Source of the DNA: Thermincola carboxydiphila
GTDB lineage: Bacteria; Bacillota; Thermincolia; Thermincolales; UBA2595
Direction of reading: 5' to 3'
Assembly (NCBI GenBank): GCA_016841045.1
Contig: JAENZX010000028.1
Location: 1 to 46,975 of the forward strand
Length of the DNA: 46,975 nucleotides
Shown here one piece after another: positions 27,691 through 35,853 of the stretch (positions within the stretch are counted from its first letter, which is position 1; every line of letters begins with the position of its first letter). Both the position numbers and the translations under genes were made by a program. The notes beneath the pieces were generated by a model. That model had not been told where the DNA came from. It searched no databases and saw nothing but the letters and a program-made list of their open reading frames with translations.

Positions 27691-28196
27691 AGTAAGAGTT
27701 TAGCCGTTTGCGGAGGCTGCAGTTGTTTGGTTTCGATTGTCACTTTGGAGTAATTTTCAAATCTAATAGTGAGAAACTTCAAATATGCCTATCCTAGGGT
27801 TGGGTGTTGTACCTAATTATGCTTAAACTTAGGGAGTTAGCCATTTACGGAGGTTTTCACTTGGGTTACCATCGTTTGTCAACTTGCCGAACCAAATTTC
27901 AAATCCGCAGGGCGGAGGCAGGACGCCGGAGCCCGTCTAGCGTCCACGGATGGCGCTTGGACGGGGTACCCAAGGATTTGAAATTTGGGGCGGCTTAGTT
28001 GACCAGATGGGAACCCGTGAAAATCGGAGTAAATGGCTAACTCCCTGCCCTAAGGTTATGCTGGAATACAACACCCAACCCCAGACCGAGGCGGTATTTT
28101 GGATATAGCAAGCAAAGGATTTTGAAAATTACTCTAGCTTGTGACCAGATAGGGACACCTAAAAAACCGAAGCAAACGGCTAAATTTTTCACCAGC
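27690..28196. repeat. Diverged palindromic element, copy 3, interrupted by copy 2
   Basis: TTTAGCCGTTTGC (27699-27711) and GCAAACGGCTAAA (28172-28184) are a perfect 13-bp inverted repeat. They align with the core repeat of copies 1 and 2 but differ at several bases in a pairing-preserving way. The left half continues to TTTTCAAATC (about 27754-27763) and the right half resumes near 28118 with GATTTTGAAAA. Copy 2 occupies most of the space between the halves. Confidence 0.7.
27797..28081. repeat. Palindromic structured element, copy 2
   Basis: The element is bounded by a perfect 15-bp inverted repeat: GGGTTGGGTGTTGTA (27797-27811) and its complement (28067-28081). The core GGGAGTTAGCCATTTAC (27832-27848) pairs perfectly with 28029-28045, and TTTCAAATCC with GGATTTGAAA inside. 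The central GC-rich part has the same small hairpins as copy 1. No transposase or ORF with an SD lies inside. It has the same orientation as copy 1, about 6 kb away. Confidence 0.85.
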
Positions 28197-28240
28197 CCTT
28201 AGAAAAACTTGCAACAGCGGCCAAATTCCCCTTTATTTTC

Positions 28241-28269
28241 TTGCAAAAAAATCGTAAATATGGTAATAT
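28241..28269 (+). promoter_or_regulatory. Promoter of the cold-shock gene
   Basis: TTGCAA (28241-28246) and TAATAT (28264-28269) are separated by 17 bases, a good sigma-A arrangement. The implied transcript has a leader of more than 100 bases before the csp ATG. That leader contains a short CCCTT...AAGGG hairpin near 28310-28326. Long structured leaders are usual for cold-shock genes. Confidence 0.65.
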
Positions 28270-28387
28270 TATAAACACTGTTGAAGGTTGTGAACCAACA
28301 GAAGCAATGTCCCTTACGAAGGAAGGGCCCAAGGTTTTTGAGTAGTTCCTCTTTCAATTGAATTATTAATTTTCAGGAGGCTTCAAA

Positions 28388-28585
28388 ATGCAAGGAAAAG
28401 TAAAATGGTTCAACGCGGAGAAAGGTTTTGGATTCATCGAAAGTAATGAGGGTGGCGACGTTTTCGTACACTTCTCAGCCATTCAGAAAGACGGTTTTAA
28501 AACTCTTGAAGAAGGCCAAGACGTTGAATTCGACATTGTTGAAGGTAACCGCGGACCTCAGGCTGCAAACGTTACCATTCTCTAA
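28388..28585 (+). CDS. csp: Cold-shock protein (CspA family)
   Basis: The 65-residue single-domain OB-fold protein binds single-stranded RNA and DNA and acts as an RNA chaperone. [19 protein letters not shown] contains RNP1 (KGFGFI) and DVFVHFSAI contains RNP2. SD AGGAGG precedes the ATG, and a strong terminator follows 20 bases after the stop. A DEAD-box RNA helicase gene comes next, which fits a shared role in cold RNA unfolding. Confidence 0.96.
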   Translation: MQGKVKWFNAEKGFGFIESNEGGDVFVHFSAIQKDGFKTLEEGQDVEFDIVEGNRGPQAANVTIL

Positions 28586-28605
28586 TAGAAGAAATTCCGC
28601 ATTGG

Positions 28606-28644
28606 AAAAGGGTCTTTCCGTTTTCACGGAGAGACTCTTTTTTT
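28606..28644 (+). terminator. Rho-independent terminator after csp
   Basis: A 15-pair stem, with two G-U pairs, joins 28606-28620 to 28627-28641 around TTTTCA, and a run of T follows. It lies about 20 bases after the csp stop. Confidence 0.9.
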
Positions 28645-28721
28645 GTGCTATTTTTGTTGGAAAAATAAGGTGCCGCTTCTTCAAGTGACAGATAAGCAGT
28701 GCTAAGCTCCTGGATAACGTT

Positions 28722-28764
28722 TTCTAAGTTCAAGTGGAGTACTAAACTCCATCTGAACTAAGAA
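28722..28764. repeat. Imperfect palindrome upstream of the DEAD-box gene
   Basis: TTCTAAGTTCAAGTGGAG (28722-28739) and CTCCATCTGAACTAAGAA (28747-28764) pair except at three positions around a seven-base loop. No T-run follows. It may be a leader hairpin of the helicase mRNA or a small dispersed palindrome. Confidence 0.45.
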
Positions 28765-28860
28765 TCCTGTAGATATGAAAACGCTCCAGATGAGTTGAGG
28801 TATAAATCTTCAGTAAATGGGAAAACAGAGTAATAGTGTAACTTACAAAGGAGTGAAATT

Positions 28861-30300
28861 ATGCCGACATTTTATGAGTTGGGATTAAGTAATTCGGTAG
28901 TAAGGGCTGTCGCGGGTATGGGGTTTGAAGAAACAACACCAATCCAGGCACAGACCATACCTGTAATGTTGGGAGGAAAAGATGTTATAGGTCAGGCTCA
29001 AACAGGAACCGGCAAAACGGCTGCTTTTGGCATACCGATGATTGAAAAAGTGGATGTGCAGGAAGAAGCCATACAGGGACTCGTTATCGCACCCACAAGG
29101 GAGCTCGCAGTCCAGGTATCTGAAGAATTGAATAGGATTGCCCAGTTTAGCGGTATTCGGGCTTTACCTGTCTACGGAGGTCAGGATATTAACCGTCAGA
29201 TTAGAGCCCTTAAGAATAAACCTCAGATTATTGTGGGGACACCGGGGCGGTTAATGGATCATATGAGAAGGAAGACAATTCGTTTGCGGAATGTATCAGT
29301 AGTTGTCCTGGACGAGGCTGACGAAATGCTGAATATGGGGTTTGTTGAAGATATTGAAAATATTTTAAAGGAGTTACCTAAGGAAAGGCAGACACTGTTA
29401 TTCTCAGCCACAATGCCCAGGGCTATTCAGGACCTGGCCCGCCGTTTTATGAAGGAACCTGAATTTATAAGTATAAAAACAAGAGAAATTACCGTACCTC
29501 AGATAGAACAGGAGTATATTGAAGTTGCTGAGAAGCAAAAATTTGATGTTCTATGCAGGCTGCTTGATATCCAGTCCCCTGAATTGGCAATAATTTTTGG
29601 CCGGACTAAGAGGCGGGTGGATGAACTGTATGAAGCTCTCAATAAACGTGGTTATTCTGCCGAAGCCATCCACGGGGATCTTAACCAAGCCAAACGCGAA
29701 AGCGTACTGCGCCGTTTTAAGGAAGGGAACGTAGAAATTATGGTTGCAACTGATGTTGCGGCACGAGGCCTTGACATTAGTGGAGTGACACATGTCTACA
29801 ATTTTGATATTCCACAAGACCCTGAAAGTTATGTTCATCGGATCGGTCGTACAGGTCGGGCAGGAAAAACGGGTGTGGCTACAATGTTGGTGACACCAAG
29901 AGAGTTAGGGCATTTAAAACTAATTGAGCAGATAATAAAAAGAAAGATCGTTCGTAAACCGGTTCCTACTATAAGCGAGGTTCAAGTAGGGCAGCAGCGG
30001 ATTGCCGTAGAAAAAATTACGCAAGCTATCGCCAATGGAGAAACCAGGGAATACAAGGCTTTAGCCGAACAACTGCTGGAACAGACAGATTCTGTATCTC
30101 TTTTGTCAGCGGCACTAAAATTGCTTACAAAAGAACCTGATATGACTCCGGTCAAAATAACAGAAGAAGCTCCACTAAGGATTCGCAAAAATATGAACGA
30201 AAAAAATGTCAAGCCAGGCTTTCCGCGCAAGAATAGAGGAAACCGTGATAATTCAAAGTTTAAACGAAAAAGGCAAAAGCAGGCACGACATATTTCATAA
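28861..30300 (+). CDS. cshA: DEAD-box RNA helicase (CshA/DeaD type)
   Basis: This ATP-dependent RNA helicase acts in ribosome assembly, RNA decay and cold adaptation. The 479-residue product has Q motif (TPIQAQT near 26-32), motif I AQTGTGKT (46-53), PTRELA, TPGRL, DEAD (151-154), SAT (182-184), and the second RecA domain motifs [17 protein letters not shown] and [10 protein letters not shown]. The C-terminus is a short basic, asparagine- and arginine-rich tail, as in CshA, without a DbpA RNA-binding domain. SD AAAGGAGTG precedes the ATG. It lies next to a csp gene. Confidence 0.93.
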   Translation: MPTFYELGLSNSVVRAVAGMGFEETTPIQAQTIPVMLGGKDVIGQAQTGTGKTAAFGIPMIEKVDVQEEAIQGLVIAPTRELAVQVSEELNRIAQFSGIRALPVYGGQDINRQIRALKNKPQIIVGTPGRLMDHMRRKTIRLRNVSVVVLDEADEMLNMGFVEDIENILKELPKERQTLLFSATMPRAIQDLARRFMKEPEFISIKTREITVPQIEQEYIEVAEKQKFDVLCRLLDIQSPELAIIFGRTKRRVDELYEALNKRGYSAEAIHGDLNQAKRESVLRRFKEGNVEIMVATDVAARGLDISGVTHVYNFDIPQDPESYVHRIGRTGRAGKTGVATMLVTPRELGHLKLIEQIIKRKIVRKPVPTISEVQVGQQRIAVEKITQAIANGETREYKALAEQLLEQTDSVSLLSAALKLLTKEPDMTPVKITEEAPLRIRKNMNEKNVKPGFPRKNRGNRDNSKFKRKRQKQARHIS

Positions 30301-30333
30301 TCCTGTCCAACAGTATACAAGTAGTTCCAATAC

Positions 30334-30363
30334 GCCCGCCATATCACAGGCGGGCATATTTTT
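30334..30363 (+). terminator. Rho-independent terminator after the helicase gene
   Basis: GCCCGCC (30334-30340) pairs with GGCGGGC (30349-30355) around an eight-base loop, followed by ATATTTTT. It lies 33 bases after the helicase stop. Confidence 0.8.
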
Positions 30364-30451
30364 GGTTTACATAACATTTTTGCAAGTGCACTTCCGCAAT
30401 TCGATAAAATTAGCGATTGATTCAATTTTATGATAAAATTTACATATTGCG

Positions 30452-30457
30452 TATAAT
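30452..30457 (+). promoter_or_regulatory. Likely -10 box of the TPR gene
   Basis: TATAAT at 30452-30457 lies about 25 bases before the SD of the TPR gene in very AT-rich DNA. The -35 at the proper distance is poor, so only the -10 is marked. Confidence 0.35.
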
Positions 30458-30482
30458 ATATCGAAAAAAGAGGTTCGACGAA

Positions 30483-31151
30483 ATGTTAAAAGGATTCTTT
30501 CTTTATTACTTGTTGTCTCTGTTAACAGGAAACCCGATTTTTGGGCTAGTTTTGCTAATTTTTATATATATTTTGCTTGATAAGACATACTTGGGATTCC
30601 TGCCTGATTTTTCGCGAACGTTCAGGAGAAACACCCGCATAAATGCTTTACTCTCAGAGCTTCAAGTGAACCCGGCCAACGCCAATGCTGCGCAAGAGCT
30701 GGGAATTCTTTATTTCGAAAAGAAGAAATACCGTGAGGCTCTGGCTTTTCTGCAAAAGGCTCATGAAAAAGTAAAAAATTCGGCAAGGCTGTATTTATAT
30801 ATGGGTATGGCATATATGGAACTTGGGGAGCGGGAATCGGGAAGAACAGCCCTTGTTAAAGCCGTGGAACTGGATCGGAAAGCAGGTCACGGACTCCCTT
30901 ACATATATTTGCTTCGTTACGAAATGGAAGGCAATAACCAACCTGTGACGAATATGGAAGATCATTTTTCTGACTTTGCCAACACCGAAAATTTCTACCG
31001 GATGGGAATGGTATACAAGAAAGCGGGGCGTGTCAGAGAAGCAGAAGAAATGTTTCGCTGTGCTTTAGAAGAGTATGCATATGTCCCCAAACCCCTTAGG
31101 AGGCTTCACCGAAAATGGGCAATCTTATCTAGACTAAGGTTGGTTCTATAA
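30483..31151 (+). CDS. Membrane-anchored TPR-repeat protein
   Basis: The 222-residue product begins with a hydrophobic hairpin (LKGFFLYYLLSLLTGNPIFG then LVLLIFIYILL, about residues 1-35). TPR units follow: residues about 60-130 with AQELGILYFEKKKYREALAF and ARLYLYMGMAYMELGERESG, and a further one with FYRMGMVYKKAGRVREAEEM. It probably serves as a scaffold at the inner membrane face. Partner unknown. ATG 30483 follows AAGAGG; the upstream ATG at 30417 lies in the promoter. It is the last gene of the truA-rplM insertion. Confidence 0.8.
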   Translation: MLKGFFLYYLLSLLTGNPIFGLVLLIFIYILLDKTYLGFLPDFSRTFRRNTRINALLSELQVNPANANAAQELGILYFEKKKYREALAFLQKAHEKVKNSARLYLYMGMAYMELGERESGRTALVKAVELDRKAGHGLPYIYLLRYEMEGNNQPVTNMEDHFSDFANTENFYRMGMVYKKAGRVREAEEMFRCALEEYAYVPKPLRRLHRKWAILSRLRLVL

Positions 31152-31172
31152 AAAGTAATATTGACACTATCC

Positions 31173-31202
31173 TTGACATCGTGCCACTTTTTGTAATAAA
31201 AT
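31173..31202 (+). promoter_or_regulatory. Promoter of rplM-rpsI
   Basis: TTGACA (31173-31178) and TAAAAT (31197-31202) are spaced by 18 bases. A second TTGACA at 31161-31166 may be an alternative -35. This gives the rplM-rpsI pair its own promoter, needed because it is detached from the truA transcript. Confidence 0.7.
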
Positions 31203-31219
31203 ATATTCGTGACTTTATA

Positions 31220-31275
31220 GGCATAGTCCACTAGCCCCGGACTACTGCGCCTCTGCTATTGGTAGGTAGCAGAAG
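31220..31275 (+). promoter_or_regulatory. Probable L13 leader RNA
   Basis: Two hairpins stand in the rplM 5' leader: TAGTCC (31224-31229) with GGACTA (31239-31244), then TCTGCTA (31252-31258) with TAGCAGA (31267-31273). Firmicutes rplM genes usually carry an autoregulatory L13 leader in this place. I infer that identity from position and two stems, not from a matched consensus. Confidence 0.55.
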
Positions 31276-31318
31276 CAAATTTAAGTTACGTTTGGAAAGC
31301 ATTGAAGGAGGGAAAGAA

Positions 31319-31753
31319 ATGTCCACTTTTATGGCCAAACCGGGCCAGGTACAACAGAAATGGTATGTTGTAGACGCCGAAGGAAAAACTCTTGGCCGTC
31401 TGGCTTCCGAGGTTGCCAGGCTGTTAAGGGGTAAACATAAGCCTACATTTACGCCCCATGTTGATACTGGTGACTTTGTAGTTGTTATTAATGCGGGAAA
31501 AGTAGTACTTACAGGTAAAAAACTTCAACAGAAACAATATGTCCGCCACTCCGGATATCCCGGTGGATTAAAAACCATGAGTTACGAAAAATTAATGAGA
31601 GAAAGACCAGAACTGGCTATTGAAAAAGCTGTAAAGGGAATGTTACCCCATAATCGCCTGGGACGTGCCCAGGGACGTAAACTTAAGGTTTATGCTGGAG
31701 CAGAACATCCCCATACTGCACAGCAGCCGGAAGTATGGAATTTCGCGGGTTAA
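31319..31753 (+). CDS. rplM: 50S ribosomal protein L13
   Basis: L13 is an early 50S assembly protein. The 144-residue product begins [20 protein letters not shown] and contains [21 protein letters not shown] and [21 protein letters not shown], both typical. ATG 31319 follows SD AAGGAGGG; an in-frame GTG-like start at 31259 lies in the leader. It pairs with rpsI, 22 bases on. Confidence 0.96.
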   Translation: MSTFMAKPGQVQQKWYVVDAEGKTLGRLASEVARLLRGKHKPTFTPHVDTGDFVVVINAGKVVLTGKKLQQKQYVRHSGYPGGLKTMSYEKLMRERPELAIEKAVKGMLPHNRLGRAQGRKLKVYAGAEHPHTAQQPEVWNFAG

Positions 31754-31775
31754 TTAACGGGAAGGAGGAAAAAAA

Positions 31776-32168
31776 GTGGCACAGGTACAATTTCAGGGTA
31801 CAGGACGGAGGAAAAATGCGATTGCACGTGTCAGGCTGGTTCCTGGCGAAGGCAAATTAATCGTCAATACCCGGACTTTAGAAGAATATTTCGGCAAGAA
31901 AACTCTTGAAATGATAGTTAAACAGCCTCTTAATCTAACCAACACACTGAGTCAGTATGATATTGTAGCTAAAGTACAGGGTGGAGGTACTACCGGTCAG
32001 GCTGGAGCTATGAGATTAGGTATTGCCCGGGCGCTATTAAAGGCAGACCCCAATCTTCGCCCTGCTCTTAAGAAGGCAGGTTTCTTGACCAGAGACCCGA
32101 GAATGAAGGAAAGAAAGAAGTATGGTCTCAAGTCTGCACGTCGTGCACCCCAATATTCAAAGCGTTAA
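31776..32168 (+). CDS. rpsI: 30S ribosomal protein S9
   Basis: S9 reaches the P-site tRNA with its C-terminal tail. The 130-residue product has [17 protein letters not shown] near the start and ends in [17 protein letters not shown]. It starts at a GTG after SD GAAGGAGG. A terminator follows immediately. Confidence 0.97.
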   Translation: MAQVQFQGTGRRKNAIARVRLVPGEGKLIVNTRTLEEYFGKKTLEMIVKQPLNLTNTLSQYDIVAKVQGGGTTGQAGAMRLGIARALLKADPNLRPALKKAGFLTRDPRMKERKKYGLKSARRAPQYSKR

Positions 32169-32174
32169 TTTATC

Positions 32175-32198
32175 GGGAAGGCAATGCCTTCCCTTTTT
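32175..32198 (+). terminator. Rho-independent terminator after rpsI
   Basis: GGGAAGGC (32175-32182) and GCCTTCCC (32186-32193) form a perfect 8-bp stem with a three-base loop, followed by TTTTTATTTT. It starts six bases after the rpsI stop. Confidence 0.9.
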
Positions 32199-32367
32199 AT
32201 TTTCCTACATATTTACGAAGGGATAAGTTTCCTTTATAACCAGTAAAGATTTCCGAATAATTAAAAAAAACCGGTTTTCAAAAGAGGAATATATCTATTT
32301 AGATAGAATAGTTTTGAACTAGGACACCAAATTTGAAGAATACTTATTGAAAGGGGGGATATTTGGA

Positions 32368-33435
32368 TTGAAAATGGCGAAAAAGGTACATAACGGTACT
32401 TTGAAGGCAGTTTTACTGTTAGCAATGGTACTTGCTGTAATGGCACTTACTGTAACCGGTTGTTCCCCCAAGTCAGATACTCCTTCAACAGGTGAGGATA
32501 CTGCTGCAACGACAAAGACAACAAACTCTGCACCTGCTAAACAAACATCAGCTACCTCTGAGGGGAATGATATCGGTGCTGCCAAGGAATGTATGGGTTG
32601 TCACGAAATGTGGCCTGAGGTATATACATGGCAGACCTCTGTTCATGCCAAAGTTCCGTGCACAACATGCCATAAAGGGTATAGTCCTAGTCAGAACAGT
32701 GGAGCGCATGATAGCGGTTCATTTGCCAAGCCTATCAGGATCAAGAATCCTGTAACCGATGAAGCCTGCAACAGCTGTCACTCGATGGAAAACAGGCTGG
32801 CAACTCTTCTGCCTGACTTAAAGGCACCGCACGAGAAGCACGCGGCAGGAAAGATTTCGTGTCTATCCTGTCACAGGTTCACTACGCATGGTAACATTGC
32901 TGAGCGTAAAGTTACCACCAGGGCAGAGTTCGCTGACTACAGCCATTGGAATAAGCAGCTTGCAATCAAAGCAGCTCCTCAGGTACAGCGCCGCCCGAAC
33001 ATGTTTGTTTGTATTACTTGCCATGAGTCAAAGAAAGTTACTACTGCTTGTGCGGCATGTCACTACTTACCAGAACGTGCAAGCCTGCCTTCTCACGAGA
33101 ATGCTGAATGGAATGTTGTTCATGGTAAGAGCGGTCGTCAGGATGTAAATAACTGTGCTAAGTGTCACTACGACAAGGAAAGCCAGAAATTTGCCACACC
33201 GTCTACAGGCGACAAGATTGCTGACTTTGCACGTGCGAACAGCTATTGTTATGGTTGTCATACCAAGCGTCCTTCTAACCACGATGGTCAATGGATGAGT
33301 AAGCACCCGAGTTTAGCCAAGGAAAGAGGGTTACTTAACTGCTTCGCTTGCCATGACAAGCAGCAGCCGCCTGCCGGGTCCAATGTAACAGGAGTTTACT
33401 GTAACACCTGTCACTGGTTTGCCGGTGCTAGATAA
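32368..33435 (+). CDS. Decahaem c-type cytochrome lipoprotein
   Basis: The 355-residue product has a signal peptide with hydrophobic core AVLLLAMVLAVMALTVTGC and a lipobox (VTGC, C32), so it is a membrane-anchored lipoprotein outside the cell membrane. A Ser/Thr-rich linker follows. Ten CxxCH haem sites are visible: CMGCH, CTTCH, CNSCH, CLSCH, CITCH, CAACH, CAKCH, CYGCH, CFACH and CNTCH, at about residues 75, 98, 134, 165, 215, 228, 263, 294, 325 and 345. It should carry electrons across or out of the cell wall. I prefer TTG 32368 (SD GGGGGG, nine bases); ATG 32374 is an alternative. It is flanked by terminators, so monocistronic. Confidence 0.92.
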   Translation: MKMAKKVHNGTLKAVLLLAMVLAVMALTVTGCSPKSDTPSTGEDTAATTKTTNSAPAKQTSATSEGNDIGAAKECMGCHEMWPEVYTWQTSVHAKVPCTTCHKGYSPSQNSGAHDSGSFAKPIRIKNPVTDEACNSCHSMENRLATLLPDLKAPHEKHAAGKISCLSCHRFTTHGNIAERKVTTRAEFADYSHWNKQLAIKAAPQVQRRPNMFVCITCHESKKVTTACAACHYLPERASLPSHENAEWNVVHGKSGRQDVNNCAKCHYDKESQKFATPSTGDKIADFARANSYCYGCHTKRPSNHDGQWMSKHPSLAKERGLLNCFACHDKQQPPAGSNVTGVYCNTCHWFAGAR

Positions 33436-33443
33436 AAGGATAT

Positions 33444-33473
33444 AAAATGGAGGACCGGATGGTCCTCCATTTT
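33444..33473. terminator. Bidirectional terminator between the cytochrome gene and cwlD
   Basis: AAAATGGAGGACC (33444-33456) pairs with GGTCCTCCATTTT (33461-33473) around GGAT. The genes converge here, and both sides carry short T-runs on the relevant strands. Confidence 0.85.
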
Positions 33474-33482
33474 CAATTATGG

Positions 33483-34262
33483 CTATTTCTGTTTTTTAGG
33501 TTTCTGAGGATTTTCTTTTTCTGCGTTAAGTTCTTCGGCGTAGTATTTAACCAGGCCTGAATATATTGCGTAAGCAAGTTTTCTCTGATAGGCAGCATTT
33601 TTTAATAGTTTGGCTTCAGAGTGGTTTGAGATGAATCCGATTTCAATAATAACCCCCGGCATTTTTGTATTCCTTGTCGTATAAAAGTCTGAATGCTTAG
33701 CTGCTCTTTTAGTATTTCCCATAATTCGTATTAGCTCACCTTGAATACACTCAGCTAAGAGTTTACCTTCTGTCTCTTTATTTTGATAAAAGGTTTGGGC
33801 TCCGCTCCATCGTGAGGAAGGAAAAGCATTGACATGAATACTCAGGAACACGCTGGCGTTCTTATCATTGGCCATGGCAACCCTTTTTGAAAGGTCTTCT
33901 CTCTTTCTCTTTAGCAGACTTCCAGAACCTGGGGTACCATAATCGATATCAGTTTCCCTGGTCATAATAACGTTTGCACCTGCATCTGTCAGCAGTTTTT
34001 CAAGCCTTTTACTTACCTGAAGGACTATTTCTTTTTCCACGAGACCACCATAACCTACTGCACCAGGGTCAATTCCGCCATGACCGGGGTCAACCACAAT
34101 TGTTCTGTTTGCAACTGCCCAGGATGTGGCCGGGGAGATATGGTTGTTGGCAAAGACTGAATTGAGGCCCAGCAGCAGAGCGACTGACGCAGTTAACAGA
34201 GTATAAAAATATAGCTTGCTGAGGCGGAAAGCCCGAACATAAATTAACCTCAAATGAATCAT
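33483..34262 (-). CDS. cwlD: N-acetylmuramoyl-L-alanine amidase, CwlD type
   Basis: CwlD cleaves stem peptides in the spore cortex so that muramic delta-lactam can form, which is needed for germination. The 259-residue product has an N-terminal signal/anchor (about residues 18-38) and an amidase_3 domain. Zinc ligands are visible in VVDPGHGGIDPGA (H61), the following VEKEI (E76), and SIHVNAF (H143), with the catalytic E in VIIEIGFISN. In Bacillus cwlD also lies just downstream of rplM-rpsI, though on the same strand. It marks the organism as spore-forming. Confidence 0.88.
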   Translation of the reverse strand: MIHLRLIYVRAFRLSKLYFYTLLTASVALLLGLNSVFANNHISPATSWAVANRTIVVDPGHGGIDPGAVGYGGLVEKEIVLQVSKRLEKLLTDAGANVIMTRETDIDYGTPGSGSLLKRKREDLSKRVAMANDKNASVFLSIHVNAFPSSRWSGAQTFYQNKETEGKLLAECIQGELIRIMGNTKRAAKHSDFYTTRNTKMPGVIIEIGFISNHSEAKLLKNAAYQRKLAYAIYSGLVKYYAEELNAEKENPQKPKKQK

Positions 34263-34423
34263 CCTTTCATATAATTCTTATTAACAATATGCGTGATGAT
34301 GATATAGATATGACAATAATCTTAGCAACTTTAAGGCTGTGATGGTTGTTTAACTGTGAAAAAGAAATATCACATAAATCTTTGAATCAAGGCTAAAATA
34401 AGTATAAGAAGGAGGTATTTGGT

Positions 34424-35824
34424 TTGGGGAAAATTGTATTTTGTGGAGTGACGCCGCACCCGCCCATAGTCCTCCCTGAGGTTGGCGGAAGTGAAGCAGC
34501 GAAAGTGAAAAGTACATTTGATGCAATGGAGAAGTTTGCAAAAGGTGTGGCAGAGAGTGGGGCTGAGGTAATTGTGATGATTTCTCCCCACGGGCCGGTT
34601 TTCGGAGATGGTGTAGCCATAAACGGAAATCGTATCCTTGCCGGTGACCTCCTACAATTTGGAGCAAAACTTGAGTTTGACTATATTAACGATTTGGAGC
34701 TTGTCCGGGAAATTATAAACCAGGCCGGAAGCCATGATATTGTAGCATTAGAAATGGATGACGGGCTGGCGGTGGAATACGATATTTCGCTTAAACTGGA
34801 CCATGGTGTGTTGGTGCCGATGTACTTTCTTGACCGGGCCGGTTTGGACTTGCCAATGGTCTCTATAGCTATGAGTCTGCTTCCTTTTGAGGAGTTATAT
34901 GCTTTTGGGGTGGCGGTTAAAGAAGCTGTTAATCTGCTTGACAAAAAAGTGGCAGTGATTGCCAGCGGGGACATGTCCCATAGGCTTACACCTGAAGCGC
35001 CGGCCGGCTTTTCGGATAGTGGCAGGCTATTTGACCAAAAAATAGTTGAATTGCTTAAAAATAAAGATTACAAAGGTATAATCAATATTGACAAGACAAT
35101 GGCTGAAGAGGCCGGGGAATGCGGTCTTCGAGCTATTGTCATGATGCTTGGGGCCATTGACGGTCAGGAAACAAAAGTTGATGTATTATCGTATGAAGGT
35201 CCCTTTGGGGTAGGATATATGGTGACGCAAATAATTCCACAGGAGCAAATGAGGCCAAGTCTTTTAGAAGAGATTTTTGAGGACAGAAAAGAAAATGTAG
35301 AAACAAGACGGACCGGTGAGAGCGTGCCGGTAAGTATTGCCAGAGCTGCTCTTGAGGCTTTTGTTAAAGAAGGTAAGAAGATTTCCCCAGACACAAGTGC
35401 AGATCCTTTACTTGATGAACGGGCTGGGATATTTGTTTCAATAAAAAAACACGGCCAACTCCGCGGGTGTATTGGTACGATTCTGCCAACAAGAGATAAT
35501 CTTGCAAGTGAGATAGTAAATAACGCCATTAGCGCCGGAACAGGTGATCCAAGATTTGAACCCGTAGAGCCGGAGGAGCTTGACGAACTGGTATACTCGG
35601 TTGATGTCCTTAAGGCTCCTGAACCCATTGAAACTATTGATGAACTAGATGTAAAACGCTACGGGGTAATTGTTAGGAACGGCAGGTGTTCAGGTCTGTT
35701 GCTGCCAAATTTGGAGGGTGTAAACACAGTTGAGGAACAGGTTGCAATTGCTCGACAAAAAGCAGGTATAGGTCCTGAAGAGGCAGTTCAGCTGGAACGT
35801 TTTGAGGTAGTCAGGTATCATTGA
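34424..35824 (+). CDS. amrA: AmmeMemoRadiSam protein: extradiol dioxygenase-like (Memo) and AMMECR1 fusion
   Basis: The 466-residue product has two domains. Residues 1-270 resemble the class III extradiol dioxygenase/Memo fold, with metal-type histidines in GVTPHPPIV, ISPHGPVFGDG and ASGDMSHRL. Residues 290-466 are an AMMECR1 domain, with SIARAALEAFVKEG, LRGCIGTILPTRDNL and DPRFEPVEPEELDEL. The radical SAM partner follows after 29 bases, forming the AmmeMemoRadiSam set, whose chemistry is not established. TTG start behind SD GAAGGAGGT. The gene symbol is descriptive. Confidence 0.88.
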   Translation: MGKIVFCGVTPHPPIVLPEVGGSEAAKVKSTFDAMEKFAKGVAESGAEVIVMISPHGPVFGDGVAINGNRILAGDLLQFGAKLEFDYINDLELVREIINQAGSHDIVALEMDDGLAVEYDISLKLDHGVLVPMYFLDRAGLDLPMVSIAMSLLPFEELYAFGVAVKEAVNLLDKKVAVIASGDMSHRLTPEAPAGFSDSGRLFDQKIVELLKNKDYKGIINIDKTMAEEAGECGLRAIVMMLGAIDGQETKVDVLSYEGPFGVGYMVTQIIPQEQMRPSLLEEIFEDRKENVETRRTGESVPVSIARAALEAFVKEGKKISPDTSADPLLDERAGIFVSIKKHGQLRGCIGTILPTRDNLASEIVNNAISAGTGDPRFEPVEPEELDELVYSVDVLKAPEPIETIDELDVKRYGVIVRNGRCSGLLLPNLEGVNTVEEQVAIARQKAGIGPEEAVQLERFEVVRYH

Positions 35825-35853
35825 GGTAGACAGATATCATTAGGGGGGCTTTT

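Noticed and set aside
27456-27753. Short ORFs on both strands after the HD/GHKL gene
   Set aside because: They mirror the duplicated pyrimidine motif (lysine-rich on one strand) and have no SD or family motif.
27804-27998. 64-residue ORF inside palindromic copy 2
   Set aside because: It runs through inverted repeat arms, has no SD, and its frame is broken in copy 1. It is a by-product of the repeat.
21739-28081. Insertion sequence with transposase
   Set aside because: No transposase, recombinase or IS200-like ORF lies in or beside the elements; only non-autonomous palindromes are visible.
28428-28688. 86-residue ORF overlapping csp
   Set aside because: It is an out-of-frame shadow of csp that runs through its terminator.
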